From: Pseudomonas mucidolens
Lineage (GTDB): Bacteria > Pseudomonadota > Gammaproteobacteria > Pseudomonadales > Pseudomonadaceae
Length of the DNA: 64,000 nucleotides
Reading direction: 5' to 3'
Assembly: GCF_900106045.1 (NCBI RefSeq)
Contig: NZ_LT629802.1
Location: 1,364,001-1,428,000 of the forward strand
The notes under the pieces are model-generated. The model was not told where the DNA came from. It saw nothing but the letters and a program-made list of their open reading frames with translations, and ran no database searches. A program made the translations under genes and the position numbers. Of this stretch, positions 45,946 to 56,654 are shown one piece after another; the stretch's first letter is position 1, and each line of letters begins with the position of its first letter.

Positions 45946-46803
45946 TCAGGCGGCGCTCAGCATCGGCGGCAAGGTGCCCAGCAATGAAACGGCCGCCACC
46001 GCCGATACGCCCAGCAGCCATTCGAGGGTCACGCTGACTTGCAGCGGACCCAGTCGCTGCTGGCAGTTTCGGCTCTGCAATCGGTTCAATAAAGCCAGTC
46101 CCAGCATGCCGGCGACCAGCAGCACCTTGATCAATAAGATCAAGGCAAACCCGCTGAACAGGGGCGTTGGCCAGAATTGTCCGGTGAGCACGCGAATATT
46201 GATCAGCCCGGTGCCCAGCAATCCCGCCACCAGCACGTAGCCGATACCGCTGAAGTGTCGCAGCAGCGCCTCCAGCGGATAGCGTGCCGCTTGTCGGAGG
46301 ATTAATCCCAGCACCAGCAAACCGCCGAGCCAGGCGCCGACGCATAGCAGATGCACAACTTGGTTGAGGATCAGCAATTGCCCGTTGATGCCGTTGAGCA
46401 TGGCGCCATGGCCGACCGGGGCCAAGGTGGCCAGCAACGCCGTACTGAGCAACAGGCGCGCGGTCGTCCAGGAGGTAAACAGCGCCAGCACCAGCAGTAT
46501 GCTTAACGCCAGGTGCAGGCTCCAGACTTGGCCGAAAAAGGTCTTGGACAGCACCTGTTGCACCGTTGCCGGTTCCAGCCCTGCCAGTTCGGTGCCCGCC
46601 ATGCTGGCACTGATCAGCAGCAGCCAGGCGATCCCTGATATCAGCGCCAGCCAGGCCAGTAGCCGGGTGATGCGCGCCAATGGCCGGTCGAGTGCGGGTT
46701 GGGGGGATTTACCCAACAGCCAGGGTCTGAACACACAGACCCCAAATATCAGCAATACCACCGTGAAGTGCAGGAAACGACACAGCACCAGCAGGGTTGC
46801 CAT
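45946..46803 (-). CDS. copD: Copper resistance membrane protein CopD
   Basis: The 285-residue inner-membrane protein has about eight segments with histidines in LLVLCRFLHFTVVLLIFGV. CopD works with CopC to bring copper into the cytoplasm. It starts three bases after copC on the same strand. The multicopper oxidase copA and outer-membrane copB are absent nearby, so this CopCD pair may serve copper uptake rather than resistance. Confidence 0.86.
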   Translation of the reverse strand: MATLLVLCRFLHFTVVLLIFGVCVFRPWLLGKSPQPALDRPLARITRLLAWLALISGIAWLLLISASMAGTELAGLEPATVQQVLSKTFFGQVWSLHLALSILLVLALFTSWTTARLLLSTALLATLAPVGHGAMLNGINGQLLILNQVVHLLCVGAWLGGLLVLGLILRQAARYPLEALLRHFSGIGYVLVAGLLGTGLINIRVLTGQFWPTPLFSGFALILLIKVLLVAGMLGLALLNRLQSRNCQQRLGPLQVSVTLEWLLGVSAVAAVSLLGTLPPMLSAA

Positions 46804-46806
46804 GGT

Positions 46807-47172
46807 TTATTGGCCGACCTTGAAACTGTAGCTGCCTGCGCTTTTGTGGGTGTCGACCGAGACCGCGTGCCATTCAACCTTGTAGGTACCGGCCGCCAGC
46901 GGTGCGGCGGGCGTCACTACCAGGGTTTTCTTGTCGGTGTCCGGGGTCTCCAGTCCCTTGACCGCCAGTTCGGTGCCGTCCTTGCTCAGGGAAACCTTGG
47001 TGAAAGTGGCCTCGACACCTTCGCTGAAGGTCAGGCGCAAATCGCTGGGGGCTGAGACGGTGCTGTCGGCAGCGGGCATGCTGCTTTCCAGGTGAGCGTG
47101 GGCGAAGGCTGCCGAGGCGCCCATCAAGGAGACCAACAAAGAAACGGTGGTCAGGGTTTTCTTGATCAACAT
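46807..47172 (-). CDS. copC: Copper-binding periplasmic protein CopC
   Basis: The 121-residue beta-barrel protein has a signal peptide (1-24). The mature N-terminus is H25 (HAHL), which binds Cu(II) with D107 and H109 in the DTHKSAGSYSF block near the C-terminus, as in CopC proteins that lack the Met-rich Cu(I) site. The ATG at 47172 is favoured over TTG at 47178. It precedes copD by 3 bases. Confidence 0.9.
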   Translation of the reverse strand: MLIKKTLTTVSLLVSLMGASAAFAHAHLESSMPAADSTVSAPSDLRLTFSEGVEATFTKVSLSKDGTELAVKGLETPDTDKKTLVVTPAAPLAAGTYKVEWHAVSVDTHKSAGSYSFKVGQ

Positions 47173-47288
47173 GTGCAATACCCATCAAGGAGGGACGAGG
47201 GCGCAGTGTACGAAGTTTTGACTCAGGCTGTCGCCCCGATCTAGAGCGGATGGTAGTCTTCTGCAGATGATGTTTTCAGGGAGCCCTC

Positions 47289-47909
47289 ATGGGCAATCAC
47301 AAGATCGGTATTCGTCGGGTCAACGTCGAGAAGATTCTGCTGGCGGCTGAGAAAGTTTTCGCCGAGAAGGGCTATGGTGGCACCGCCATGGCCGACATTG
47401 CCGAAGAAGTGCAATTGCCGCGTTCCAACTTGCATTACTACTTCAGCACCAAGAGCGAGTTGTACAGCGCTGTGCTGTTTGACCTGCTTGAAGTCTGGAA
47501 GCAGGACGCGTTGTGCTTTGAGATGTTCGACGACCCACGGGTTGTGCTCAGCAGCTACATCCGCGCAAAGATGCAGCATTCGCGCAGCCGGCCGTACGGC
47601 TCCAAAGTCTGGGCCAACGAAATCATTCACGGCGCCCCGACCCTGGGGGCGGCGCTGGACGCCAGCCTGTATGACTGGGCCAAGATGAAGGAAGCGAAAA
47701 TACGCCAGTGGGTGGAAGACAAGCGCATCCTGGCGGTGGAGCCGTCGAGTCTGTTGTACATGATCTGGGCATCGACCCAGCACTATGCCGACTTCGATCA
47801 TCAGGTGATGATTTTGAATGACCACCAGGCACTCTCGGATCTGCAGTTCGAGCGGGCGGTGCAGACGGTGACGAGTGTGATATTGCGCGGGATTGGGTTG
47901 GCGCCTTGA
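47289..47909 (+). CDS. TetR-family regulator, RutR-like
   Basis: The 206-residue repressor has a TetR helix-turn-helix (about 18-60, EKVFAEKGYGGTAMADIAEE), and a C-terminal domain (about 75-200) of the YcdC/RutR type (block WANEIIHGAP, which in RutR contacts uracil). Its location next to the pyrimidine degradation genes suggests it senses a pyrimidine and regulates them. An AGGGAG site precedes the ATG. A large repeat region of about 740 bp follows it. Confidence 0.82.
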   Translation: MGNHKIGIRRVNVEKILLAAEKVFAEKGYGGTAMADIAEEVQLPRSNLHYYFSTKSELYSAVLFDLLEVWKQDALCFEMFDDPRVVLSSYIRAKMQHSRSRPYGSKVWANEIIHGAPTLGAALDASLYDWAKMKEAKIRQWVEDKRILAVEPSSLLYMIWASTQHYADFDHQVMILNDHQALSDLQFERAVQTVTSVILRGIGLAP

Positions 47910-47949
47910 GGGGTTAAGTTCCAGCTCTTTCAAGGTCGGTTGCATTGGG

Positions 47950-48610
47950 TTGGGGTTGGGGTACATATCCGTTGCTGCGGTCATGGCGTCCTAGGGTTTC
48001 GCCCTTACGGCGAGTCACTTTTGGAAAAGAGCCCCAAAAGTAACCAAAAGGGCTCTTGCCCCACCACTCGGTGCCTCGCCTAGGCTCGGCATGCCCGTAG
48101 TCCGACATTGATTCGGGGGGCCGCCGCGACGGGCCATCCATGGCCCAACGCGGCTATCCCGGCATCCATGCCGGGATGCCCCCCGAATCAATATCGGACT
48201 CCGGCCAGCGTGGTTTAACGGGGCGCCTAAGATCAAAATCAAAAACAGAGCGAGGCGGCCTAGTAGCCGACCTGATCTTTTGCGAGCGTGCCTCCTCTCT
48301 GTAGGAGCGAGCTTGCTCGCGAAGATCGTTAACGATGACGCGGAAAATCTGACACCCCGAGGCGATCTCAGGTTTTTCGCGAGCAAGCTCGCTCCTACAG
48401 AAAGCGGCTCTGTTTTTGATCTTGATCTTAGGCGCCCGGTTAAACCACGCTGGCCGGAGAGAGGGCACACCGAGCCTGAGCGCGGTGCCGAGTGGTGGGG
48501 CAAGAGCCCTTTTGGTTACTTTGGGGCTTTTTTCCAAAGTGACTCGCTGTAAAAGCGAAACCAATAGCCGCCGTTACCGCAGCAATGGATATGTACCCCA
48601 ACCCCACCCG
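47950..48610. repeat. Nested inverted repeat with a REPIN in the centre
   Basis: The outer arms (about 47950-48089 and 48471-48610) are reverse complements, including AAAAGGGCTCTTGCCCCACC and GTAACCAAAAGGGCTCTTGC. An inner pair lies at 48201-48251 and 48407-48457, and a REPIN (48301-48398) is in the middle. A further inverted repeat (48101-48121 and 48178-48198) sits within the left half. No gene is recognised in this 744-bp gap; some ORFs run through it but are repeat shadows. Confidence 0.85.
48301..48398. repeat. REPIN, paired inverted REP
   Basis: REP arms at 48301-48323 and 48376-48398 form the central hairpin of the nested inverted repeat around it. Confidence 0.9.
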
Positions 48611-48653
48611 ACTGTTTTCTTCAAAAGCTGTTACGGGAACAATGCACGCTTGC

Positions 48654-49928
48654 TCACCCGGCCTCCCGGTACGGATTACGCGGATCCTGCGTCCAATTCA
48701 GAAACGGCTTACCCGTCTCTATCGGCACCATCTCAATACAATCCGCCACCGGGCAGGTGATCTGGCACAGGTTGCAGCCCACGCATTCATCATCGATCAC
48801 TTCATATCTATGGGTTCCGTCCGCCAGTTTCAGGCTGGCAATCGCCTGGTGCGAGGTATCTTCACAGGCAATGTGGCAACGTCCACAGCCGACGCACGTT
48901 GCTTGATCAATCTTGGCGATGACCTGGTAGTTGATGTCCAGGTACTTCCAATCCGTGGTGTTGCCCACCGCGCGCCCGGAAAACTCCTGCAAGCTGCTGT
49001 AGCCGTGACTGTCCATCCAGCGCGACAGGCCATCTTTCATTTCCTCGACAATCCGGAATCCATGCAACATCGCCGCCGTGCACACCTGCACCGCGCCGCA
49101 ACCCAGGGCGACGAATTCCGCGGCGTCACGCCAGTTGCCGATCCCGCCAATGCCGCAGATCGGCAGCCCTTGAGTCTGGGGATCACGGGCGATCTCCGCG
49201 ACCATGTTCAAGGCGATCGGTTTGACTGCCGAACCGCAGTAGCCGCCGTGGGTACTCTGGGTGCCCACCACCGGTAGTGCGACCATGCGTTCCAGGTCGA
49301 CGCTGGTGATCGAATTGATGGTGTTGATCAGCGACACCGCATCGGCGCCGCCGCGGTAGGCGGCACGCGCTGCAACGCGAATGTCGGTGATGTTGGGCGT
49401 AAGCTTGACGATTACCGGCAGCGAGCAATAGGTCTTGCACCAGCGCGTCACCTGTTCCACGTACTCGGGCACCTGGCCCACTGCCGCGCCCATCCCGCGT
49501 TCGGGCATGCCGTGGGGGCAGCCAAAATTCAGCTCGATGCCGTCGCAGCCAGTGGCCTCGACCAGGGGCAGGATGTTTTTCCACGACTCCTCGACACAAG
49601 GCATCATCAGCGACACGATCAAGGCGCGGTCCGGCCAGTCCTTTTTGACTTGGGTGATTTCCCGCAGGTTGATCTCCAGCGAGCGATCGGTAATCAGTTC
49701 GATGTTATTGATGCCCAGCACCTCCCGGTTGGCGCCGTAGTGCGCCGAATAACGTGACGACACGTTGACCGCCGCCGGGTCTTCACCCAGGGTTTTCCAG
49801 ACGACGCCACCCCAGCCGGCTTCAAATGCGCGGACCACGTTGTAGGCCTTGTCGGTGGGTGGCGCCGAGGCCAGCCAGAAAGGATTGGGGGCTTTGATGC
49901 CGGCGAAGACAATCGAGAGATCGGCCAT
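48654..49928 (-). CDS. preA: NAD-dependent dihydropyrimidine dehydrogenase, PreA subunit
   Basis: The 424-residue subunit reduces uracil and thymine to dihydro forms. It has an FMN TIM barrel (about 1-310, blocks ELNFGCPHG and GIGGIGNWRDAAEF) and two 4Fe-4S motifs near the C-terminus (CVGCGRCHIAC and CVGCNLCQITC). It is the catalytic partner of PreT, whose gene ends where this one begins (0 bases apart), so translation is coupled. First step of reductive pyrimidine catabolism. Confidence 0.92.
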   Translation of the reverse strand: MADLSIVFAGIKAPNPFWLASAPPTDKAYNVVRAFEAGWGGVVWKTLGEDPAAVNVSSRYSAHYGANREVLGINNIELITDRSLEINLREITQVKKDWPDRALIVSLMMPCVEESWKNILPLVEATGCDGIELNFGCPHGMPERGMGAAVGQVPEYVEQVTRWCKTYCSLPVIVKLTPNITDIRVAARAAYRGGADAVSLINTINSITSVDLERMVALPVVGTQSTHGGYCGSAVKPIALNMVAEIARDPQTQGLPICGIGGIGNWRDAAEFVALGCGAVQVCTAAMLHGFRIVEEMKDGLSRWMDSHGYSSLQEFSGRAVGNTTDWKYLDINYQVIAKIDQATCVGCGRCHIACEDTSHQAIASLKLADGTHRYEVIDDECVGCNLCQITCPVADCIEMVPIETGKPFLNWTQDPRNPYREAG

Positions 49929-51296
49929 TTACGCAGCCTCCATATTGAGCATGAGTTGGGCGTGCATGGCCTCGGCGGCCAGTTTGCCGTGCTGGACGGC
50001 CTGGACGGTGAGGTCCTGGCCCAGGCTGACGCAATCTCCACCGGCATACACGCGGGGAATGCTGGTGCGCAGTTGCTCGTCGACAAAGATACGTTCGCCC
50101 TGGCGCTGCAGCTGATGGGCCAGCGGATCGTGCAGCGCATGGCTGTCGAGGCCTTGGCCGATGGCCTTGAAGATCGCGTCGGCGGCCAGTTCAAAGGTTT
50201 CGCCGGTGGTGTGCAGGCGAGCGTTTTCCATGCGCGTGCGGGCAAAGCGCATACCGCGCACACGGCCCTGGTCATCCAGCAGCACCGCCTCGGGTTGAGC
50301 CCAGGTCAGCAGACGCACTTGATTGGCTTTGGCGATGTCCTGCTCATGGCCGGTGGCGCCCATCTCGGCAAGGCCACGGCGGTACACCAGATTGACGTCA
50401 CGGGCTCCCAGGCGAGCCATTTGCACCGCCATGTCGATAGCCGTGTTACCCGCGCCAAGCACGATGCAACGATCGGCCAGCGGCAATTGGCTGAGGTCGT
50501 CGGCCTGGCGCAGTTCACGGATGTAATCGGTGGCGGCGAGCAGTCCGGGAGCGTCTTCTTGAGGCAGACCCAATTGTTTGCTGGCGGCGAGGCCAAGACC
50601 GAGAAACACCGCATCGAATTGCTGGTGCAGGTCGCTCAAGCTCAGGTTGTCACCCAGGCGCTGTCCATGGCGGATTTCGATCCCGCCGATCTGCAGCAGG
50701 AAATCCAGTTCCTGCTGCGCGAAGTCATCCACCAGCTTGTATTTGGCGATCCCGTATTCATTCAGGCCACCGGCTTTTTCCCGTGCCTCGAAAATCACCA
50801 CATCGTGCCCATGCAGGGCGCTGCGATGGGCACAGGACAGGCCGGCAGGCCCGGCGCCGACCACGGCAATGCGTTTGCCGGTGGGCGCGGCACGTTGGAA
50901 GGGATGCTCGGTGAAGTGGGCATTGTCTAGCGCATAGCGTTGCAACAGGCCGATCAGCACCGGGGCGCACTCTTGCGCATTGTTTCGCACGCAGGCTTGC
51001 TGGCAGAGAATCTCGGTCGGGCAGACCCGGGCGCAACTGCCGCCGAGGATATTAGCCGAAAGAATTTTCTGCGCCGCGCCCTGGACGTTTTCCGTGTGGA
51101 TATTGCGGATGAACGAGGGGATATCAATTTCGCTGGGGCAAGCATTCACGCAAGGGGCGTCGTAGCAATACAGGCAGCGCGAGGCTTCCAGTTGCGCTTG
51201 CCGGGCGTTGAGCGGTGGCGCCAGATCGGTGAATTGAGTGGCGAGTGTCGCCGCATCCTCCGCGGGATGAGGAAGGTGGGTCAGGGTCTGGATCAC
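49929..51296 (-). CDS. preT: NAD-dependent dihydropyrimidine dehydrogenase, PreT subunit
   Basis: The 455-residue FAD and iron-sulfur protein brings electrons from NADH to PreA. The N-terminal cysteine block CLYCYDAPCVNACPSEID (about 42-59) and a second at CARVCPTEILC bind 4Fe-4S clusters, followed by FAD and NAD sites (VVGAGPAGLSCAH; LGAGNTAIDMAV). The start codon is GTG at 51296 with a GAGG site 9 bases before. It follows hydA by 74 bases and is probably cotranscribed. Confidence 0.91.
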   Translation of the reverse strand: MIQTLTHLPHPAEDAATLATQFTDLAPPLNARQAQLEASRCLYCYDAPCVNACPSEIDIPSFIRNIHTENVQGAAQKILSANILGGSCARVCPTEILCQQACVRNNAQECAPVLIGLLQRYALDNAHFTEHPFQRAAPTGKRIAVVGAGPAGLSCAHRSALHGHDVVIFEAREKAGGLNEYGIAKYKLVDDFAQQELDFLLQIGGIEIRHGQRLGDNLSLSDLHQQFDAVFLGLGLAASKQLGLPQEDAPGLLAATDYIRELRQADDLSQLPLADRCIVLGAGNTAIDMAVQMARLGARDVNLVYRRGLAEMGATGHEQDIAKANQVRLLTWAQPEAVLLDDQGRVRGMRFARTRMENARLHTTGETFELAADAIFKAIGQGLDSHALHDPLAHQLQRQGERIFVDEQLRTSIPRVYAGGDCVSLGQDLTVQAVQHGKLAAEAMHAQLMLNMEAA

Positions 51297-51370
51297 GGTA
51301 ATAGCCTCACGGTTATTGAGGTGCTGCCTCTGCTGGGCATTGGTTTTTTTGTTGCTCGCGAAGTGCGGTA

Positions 51371-52837
<1,467 letters not shown>

Positions 52838-52883
52838 TTATGCCAGTTCTAAGTTGTAGTGCTGCTCACTGCAGGTGAATTAA

Positions 52884-52905
52884 TTCCTGTCAGTGGTGAC
52901 AGGAA
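52884..52905. promoter_or_regulatory. Perfect 9-bp inverted repeat, probable operator
   Basis: TTCCTGTCA-GTGG-TGACAGGAA lies 74 bases upstream of the hydA start codon, in the divergent region. Perfect arms are typical of a dimeric repressor site such as the TetR-type regulator at 47289, but this link is not proven. Confidence 0.5.
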
Positions 52906-53176
52906 TAGAAACTAGCCCGAGTTTTTAGAATGAGCAAGAATATTTTTTATAAGCTTGTTTATGTTTTATCTTGTTGATTTATAAGGGTAAAAACATAAAA
53001 TCACCAAAATTAAGCACGCGCTCACCATTTTGACGCACTTGACAGGTTCTCAACATGAGCAACATTTCTTATTGCAAATCAGACGCTTGAGACCTGCCTC
53101 TTGACGGGAGCGGTAAATAAAAATAATTGTGTTGCACCAGATTGAGTCCTGAGGGGTCGGACAACTTTCGCGTTAT

Positions 53177-53195
53177 TTGGCCTGAGTAACGCTGC
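53177..53195 (+). promoter_or_regulatory. Weak sigma-54 promoter candidate
   Basis: TTGGCCTGAGTAACGCTGC has the GG-N10-GC spacing of -24/-12 promoters, with partial fit to the rest of the consensus. It is 214 bases before the permease start. Nitrogen-controlled expression would fit pyrimidine degradation. Confidence 0.2.
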
Positions 53196-53408
53196 AAGTA
53201 CCCAAGGGCTTTTCGGTTGAGCTAATAAAGCTGATTAACATCAGCAAGTTATATGTGCGGTAGGGGCGCGGTGGCTGTTTGCGGCACGGTTATTGAGTGC
53301 AGTGGCGGCGGGCCGGGTCCGTGATGTCATGTTGTCAATGCGGTACTCCGGCCATCCTGCGTTTAACGCCGGATGAGCACAATAATTCGAAAAAACCGTG
53401 GAGCGGCC

Positions 53409-54897
53409 ATGCAACAGAACAGATCGCAAGTCCTAGAACGCGACGGCCTGTATGAACTTGACGCCGGCGCCGACGTCCTCGACAGTCCCCGCTACAATCA
53501 CGACATCGCGCCGAGCAAGGTGCATGAGCGAACCTGGAACAAGTGGCATATCACGGCGTTGTGGGTCGGCATGTCGATCTGCGTGCCGACCTACACCTTG
53601 GGGGGCGTGCTTACGGCCTACTTTGGGCTGTCGGTAGGCGAGGCGCTGATGGCGATCCTGTTGGCCAACATCGTGGTGTTGATTCCTCTGACGCTTAATG
53701 CATTTCCCGGTACCAAGTACGGAATTCCGTTCCCGGTGTTGCTGCGTTCGTCCTTCGGCATCCTTGGCTCTAACGTGCCTTGCCTGATTCGCGCGCTCGT
53801 GGCGTGTGGCTGGTTCGGTATCCAGACGATGTTCGGTGGCCTGGCGATCCACCTGTTTCTCGGCTCGATTTTCGAAGGTTGGAAGGTGCTGGGTGGCACC
53901 GGTGAAGTGATCGGTTTCATGATCTTCTGGGTGCTCAACCTGTGGGTGGTACTGCGAGGTGCCGAGTCGATCAAATGGCTGGAAACCCTGTCGGCACCGT
54001 TGCTGGTGGCGGTGGGCATCGGGCTGTTGGTGTGGGCGATGCCCAACGTGTCGATCAGCGAGTTGATGGCGATCCCGGCAAACCGTCCTGAAGGGGCGAG
54101 CCTCACCGGTTACTTCATGGCCGGTCTCACCGCGATGGTGGGGTTCTGGGCCACTTTGTCATTGAATATTCCCGACTTCAGCCGCTACGCCAAAAGCCAG
54201 AAGGACCAGATACTCGGGCAGATTTTCGGCCTGCCGCTGACGATGTTCCTGTTCGCCGCACTTGGCGTGATCATGACCGCCGCTTCGGTGAAACTGGTTG
54301 GCGTCAGCGTCTCCGATCCGGTGACCCTGATCGGTCATATCCAGAGCCCGACCTGGGTGGCGGTAGCGATGGCGTTGATCATCATCGCGACCTTGTCCAC
54401 CAACACGGCCGCGAATATCGTCTCGCCCACCAACGACTTCCAGAACATCGCGCCCAAGCTGATCAACCGCACCACGGCGGTGATGCTCACAGGCCTTGTG
54501 GGGTTGGCGCTGATGGCGCATGAGTTGCTGAAAAAAACTCGGCCTGATCGTCTCCGAGGTCAGCCTGGAGTCCGTCTATTCCAACTGGTTGCTGGGTTAT
54601 TCGAGCCTGCTGGGGCCGATTGCCGGGATCATGGTGGTGGATTACTTCCTGGTCCGCCGCCAGCAACTGGACCTTGCCGGCCTGTACCGCGATGACATCT
54701 ATCCGGCGTGGAACGTAGCAGGTTTTATTGCCTTCGGCGTACCGGTGGTGTTGACGTTGCTGTCCCTGGGCAGTGACGCATTCAGCTGGTTCTACAGCTA
54801 CGGCTGGTTCACCGGTTCGGCGCTGGGCGGAGTCTTGTATTACGGCCTGAGCATGAAGCGCGGGACCCGTGCGCTGGCGGTCAAAGCGCCGCAATAA
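53409..54897 (+). pseudogene. NCS1-family nucleobase:cation symporter with frameshift
   Basis: The gene encodes a 12-segment permease of the NCS1 group (blocks IPFPVLLRSSFG, TNTAANIVSPTNDF) that would import uracil, cytosine, or hydantoin. It reads correctly from the ATG at 53409 (GGAG site) until about 54530. The seven-A run at 54531-54537 is one base too long: with six A the frame continues as ELLKKLGLIVSEVS into the C-terminal part (54589-54897) and gives a normal 495-residue protein. As read, the product stops early at 54695 with an unrelated tail. Either a real frameshift mutation or a homopolymer error. Confidence 0.85.
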
Positions 54898-54926
54898 TTT
54901 ATAAAAACAGCCTGAGGAGATTACCC

Positions 54927-56210
54927 ATGAACGCTGTCACAGACGTCCTGCAATCCACTCATCAGTACATCAATCGTGACCGCTTGTGGCAGTCACTGAT
55001 GGACTTGGCCCGGCTCGGCGCCACGCCCAAGGGCGGTGTCTGTCGCCTGGCGCTGACGGATCTCGACCGCCAGGCCCGCGACGTGTTTGTGAAGTGGTGC
55101 GAGGAGGCTGGCTGCACCGTGACCGTCGACGGCGTCGGCAATATCTTCGCCCGGCGCCCTGGGCGTCATCCAGAACTGCCGCCGGTGATGACGGGCAGCC
55201 ACATCGACACTCAACCCACGGGTGGTAAATTCGATGGTTGCTTTGGGGTTCTGGCGGGTGTTGAAGTACTGCGTACGCTGAACGATCTCGGAATTGAAAC
55301 CGAGGCACCGCTGGAAGTGGTGGTATGGACCAACGAAGAAGGCTCGCGCTTCCCGCCGTGCATGATGGGCTCCGGCGTCTTTGCCGAAAAGTTCACCCTG
55401 GAAGATACCCTGGCCAAGACCGACGCCGATGGCGTGACGGTCGGCGATGCGCTCAATGCCATTGGCTATGCCGGGACGCGGCCCGTGAGCGGGCATAAGG
55501 TTGGCGCCTATTTCGAGGCGCATATTGAACAAGGTCCGATTCTGGAGGATGAGAAAAAAACCATTGGCGTGGTGCTTGGTGCGCTTGGCCAGAAGTGGTT
55601 CGACCTGACGTTGCGCGGTGTTGAAGCGCATGCCGGCCCGACGCCTATGCACTTGCGCAAGGATGCCTTGGTGGGTGCCGCTGCGGTGGTTGCGGCGGTC
55701 AACGCCGCAGCTCTCGGGCATCAGCCCCATGCGTGCGGTACCGTGGGGTGCCTGCAAGCCTATCCCGGCTCGCGAAACGTCATCCCGGGCGAGGTGCGCA
55801 TGACCCTGGATTTTCGTCATCTGGAACCGGCGCGGCTGGATTCGATGATTGCCCAGGTGCGCAAGGTGATCGAAGACACCTGCACCCGACATGGCCTGAC
55901 CTTTGAAATGTTGCCCACCGCCGATTTTCCGCCGCTGTATTTCGACACGGGTTGCGTCGACGCGGTACGCGATGCGGCCAATGGCCTGGGTTTATCGAAT
56001 ATGGACATTGTCAGCGGAGCGGGGCACGACGCAATCTTCGTCGCCGAATTGGGTCCGGCCGGCATGATCTTTGTACCGTGCGAGGGCGGTATCAGCCATA
56101 ACGAAATCGAAAACGCCGCGCCGGATGACCTGGCGGCGGGGTGTGCGGTGTTGTTGCGGGCGATGGTGGCCGCGTCGGCCGCGATTGCCAGTGGCAAACT
56201 GGCTGCCTGA
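54927..56210 (+). CDS. M20-family carbamoyl-amidohydrolase (beta-ureidopropionase type)
   Basis: The 427-residue zinc hydrolase of the hydantoinase/carbamoylase family (TIGR01879) removes the carbamoyl group of N-carbamoyl-beta-alanine to give beta-alanine, CO2 and ammonia. Metal-binding blocks GSHIDTQPTGGKFDG (H92, D103), NEEGSRF (E137-E138) and HNEIE near the C-terminus are present. It follows the broken permease by 29 bases with a strong GAGGAG site. The alternative allantoate or N-carbamoyl-amino acid function is possible by family, but context favours pyrimidine degradation. Confidence 0.87.
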   Translation: MNAVTDVLQSTHQYINRDRLWQSLMDLARLGATPKGGVCRLALTDLDRQARDVFVKWCEEAGCTVTVDGVGNIFARRPGRHPELPPVMTGSHIDTQPTGGKFDGCFGVLAGVEVLRTLNDLGIETEAPLEVVVWTNEEGSRFPPCMMGSGVFAEKFTLEDTLAKTDADGVTVGDALNAIGYAGTRPVSGHKVGAYFEAHIEQGPILEDEKKTIGVVLGALGQKWFDLTLRGVEAHAGPTPMHLRKDALVGAAAVVAAVNAAALGHQPHACGTVGCLQAYPGSRNVIPGEVRMTLDFRHLEPARLDSMIAQVRKVIEDTCTRHGLTFEMLPTADFPPLYFDTGCVDAVRDAANGLGLSNMDIVSGAGHDAIFVAELGPAGMIFVPCEGGISHNEIENAAPDDLAAGCAVLLRAMVAASAAIASGKLAA

Positions 56211-56302
56211 GGTTCACGGGATGCCGCGAGAACACTCGTGGCATCCCGTCAGCCTATCGGCCGGCAGGATGGTGTGAAATCAACGGTTTGCCGAGACGAT
56301 TG

Positions 56303-56464
56303 CTAGGCATGGTGTACGGCTGCTTTATGCGACTTGGCGGGTTCCGCGGGCCTGGCCTGGGGATGATAATGCCGGCGAGTGATACGCAGGACTCCCCACA
56401 ACATGGCACCGGCAACGGACAGCCAGCCACAGATCAAGAGAAAAATCGTTGTCGTCAGGCTCAT
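56303..56464 (-). CDS. Small single-pass membrane protein, 53 aa
   Basis: The 53-residue protein has one membrane segment (about 5-27) followed by a basic tail rich in histidine and alanine. The start at 56464 is supported by a perfect AAGGAGG ribosome binding site 7 bases upstream; upstream frame is not supported. Such short proteins are widespread in Pseudomonas but their function is unknown. Confidence 0.65.
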   Translation of the reverse strand: MSLTTTIFLLICGWLSVAGAMLWGVLRITRRHYHPQARPAEPAKSHKAAVHHA

Positions 56465-56654
56465 AAGTGCCTCCTTTCGCCCCGTACCGGGCACACACAG
56501 TCTTCTCAATGGACAGTCTAGCCCCCGGGTGGTTGCGTGCTATGGACCAATGGTCGAAAGGTGCAACTTGTTTGCTCTAATGCGGGCCTTTTACTGGGGG
56601 TCAAGGCTATACCCACGCCCCGCAGCACCCTATGATCGGAACCCCAGACGGCAG

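Noticed and set aside
48015..48503. Several reading frames in the nested inverted repeat
   Set aside because: They are formed by the repeat arms and REP sequences; no start with a ribosome binding site and no family resemblance.
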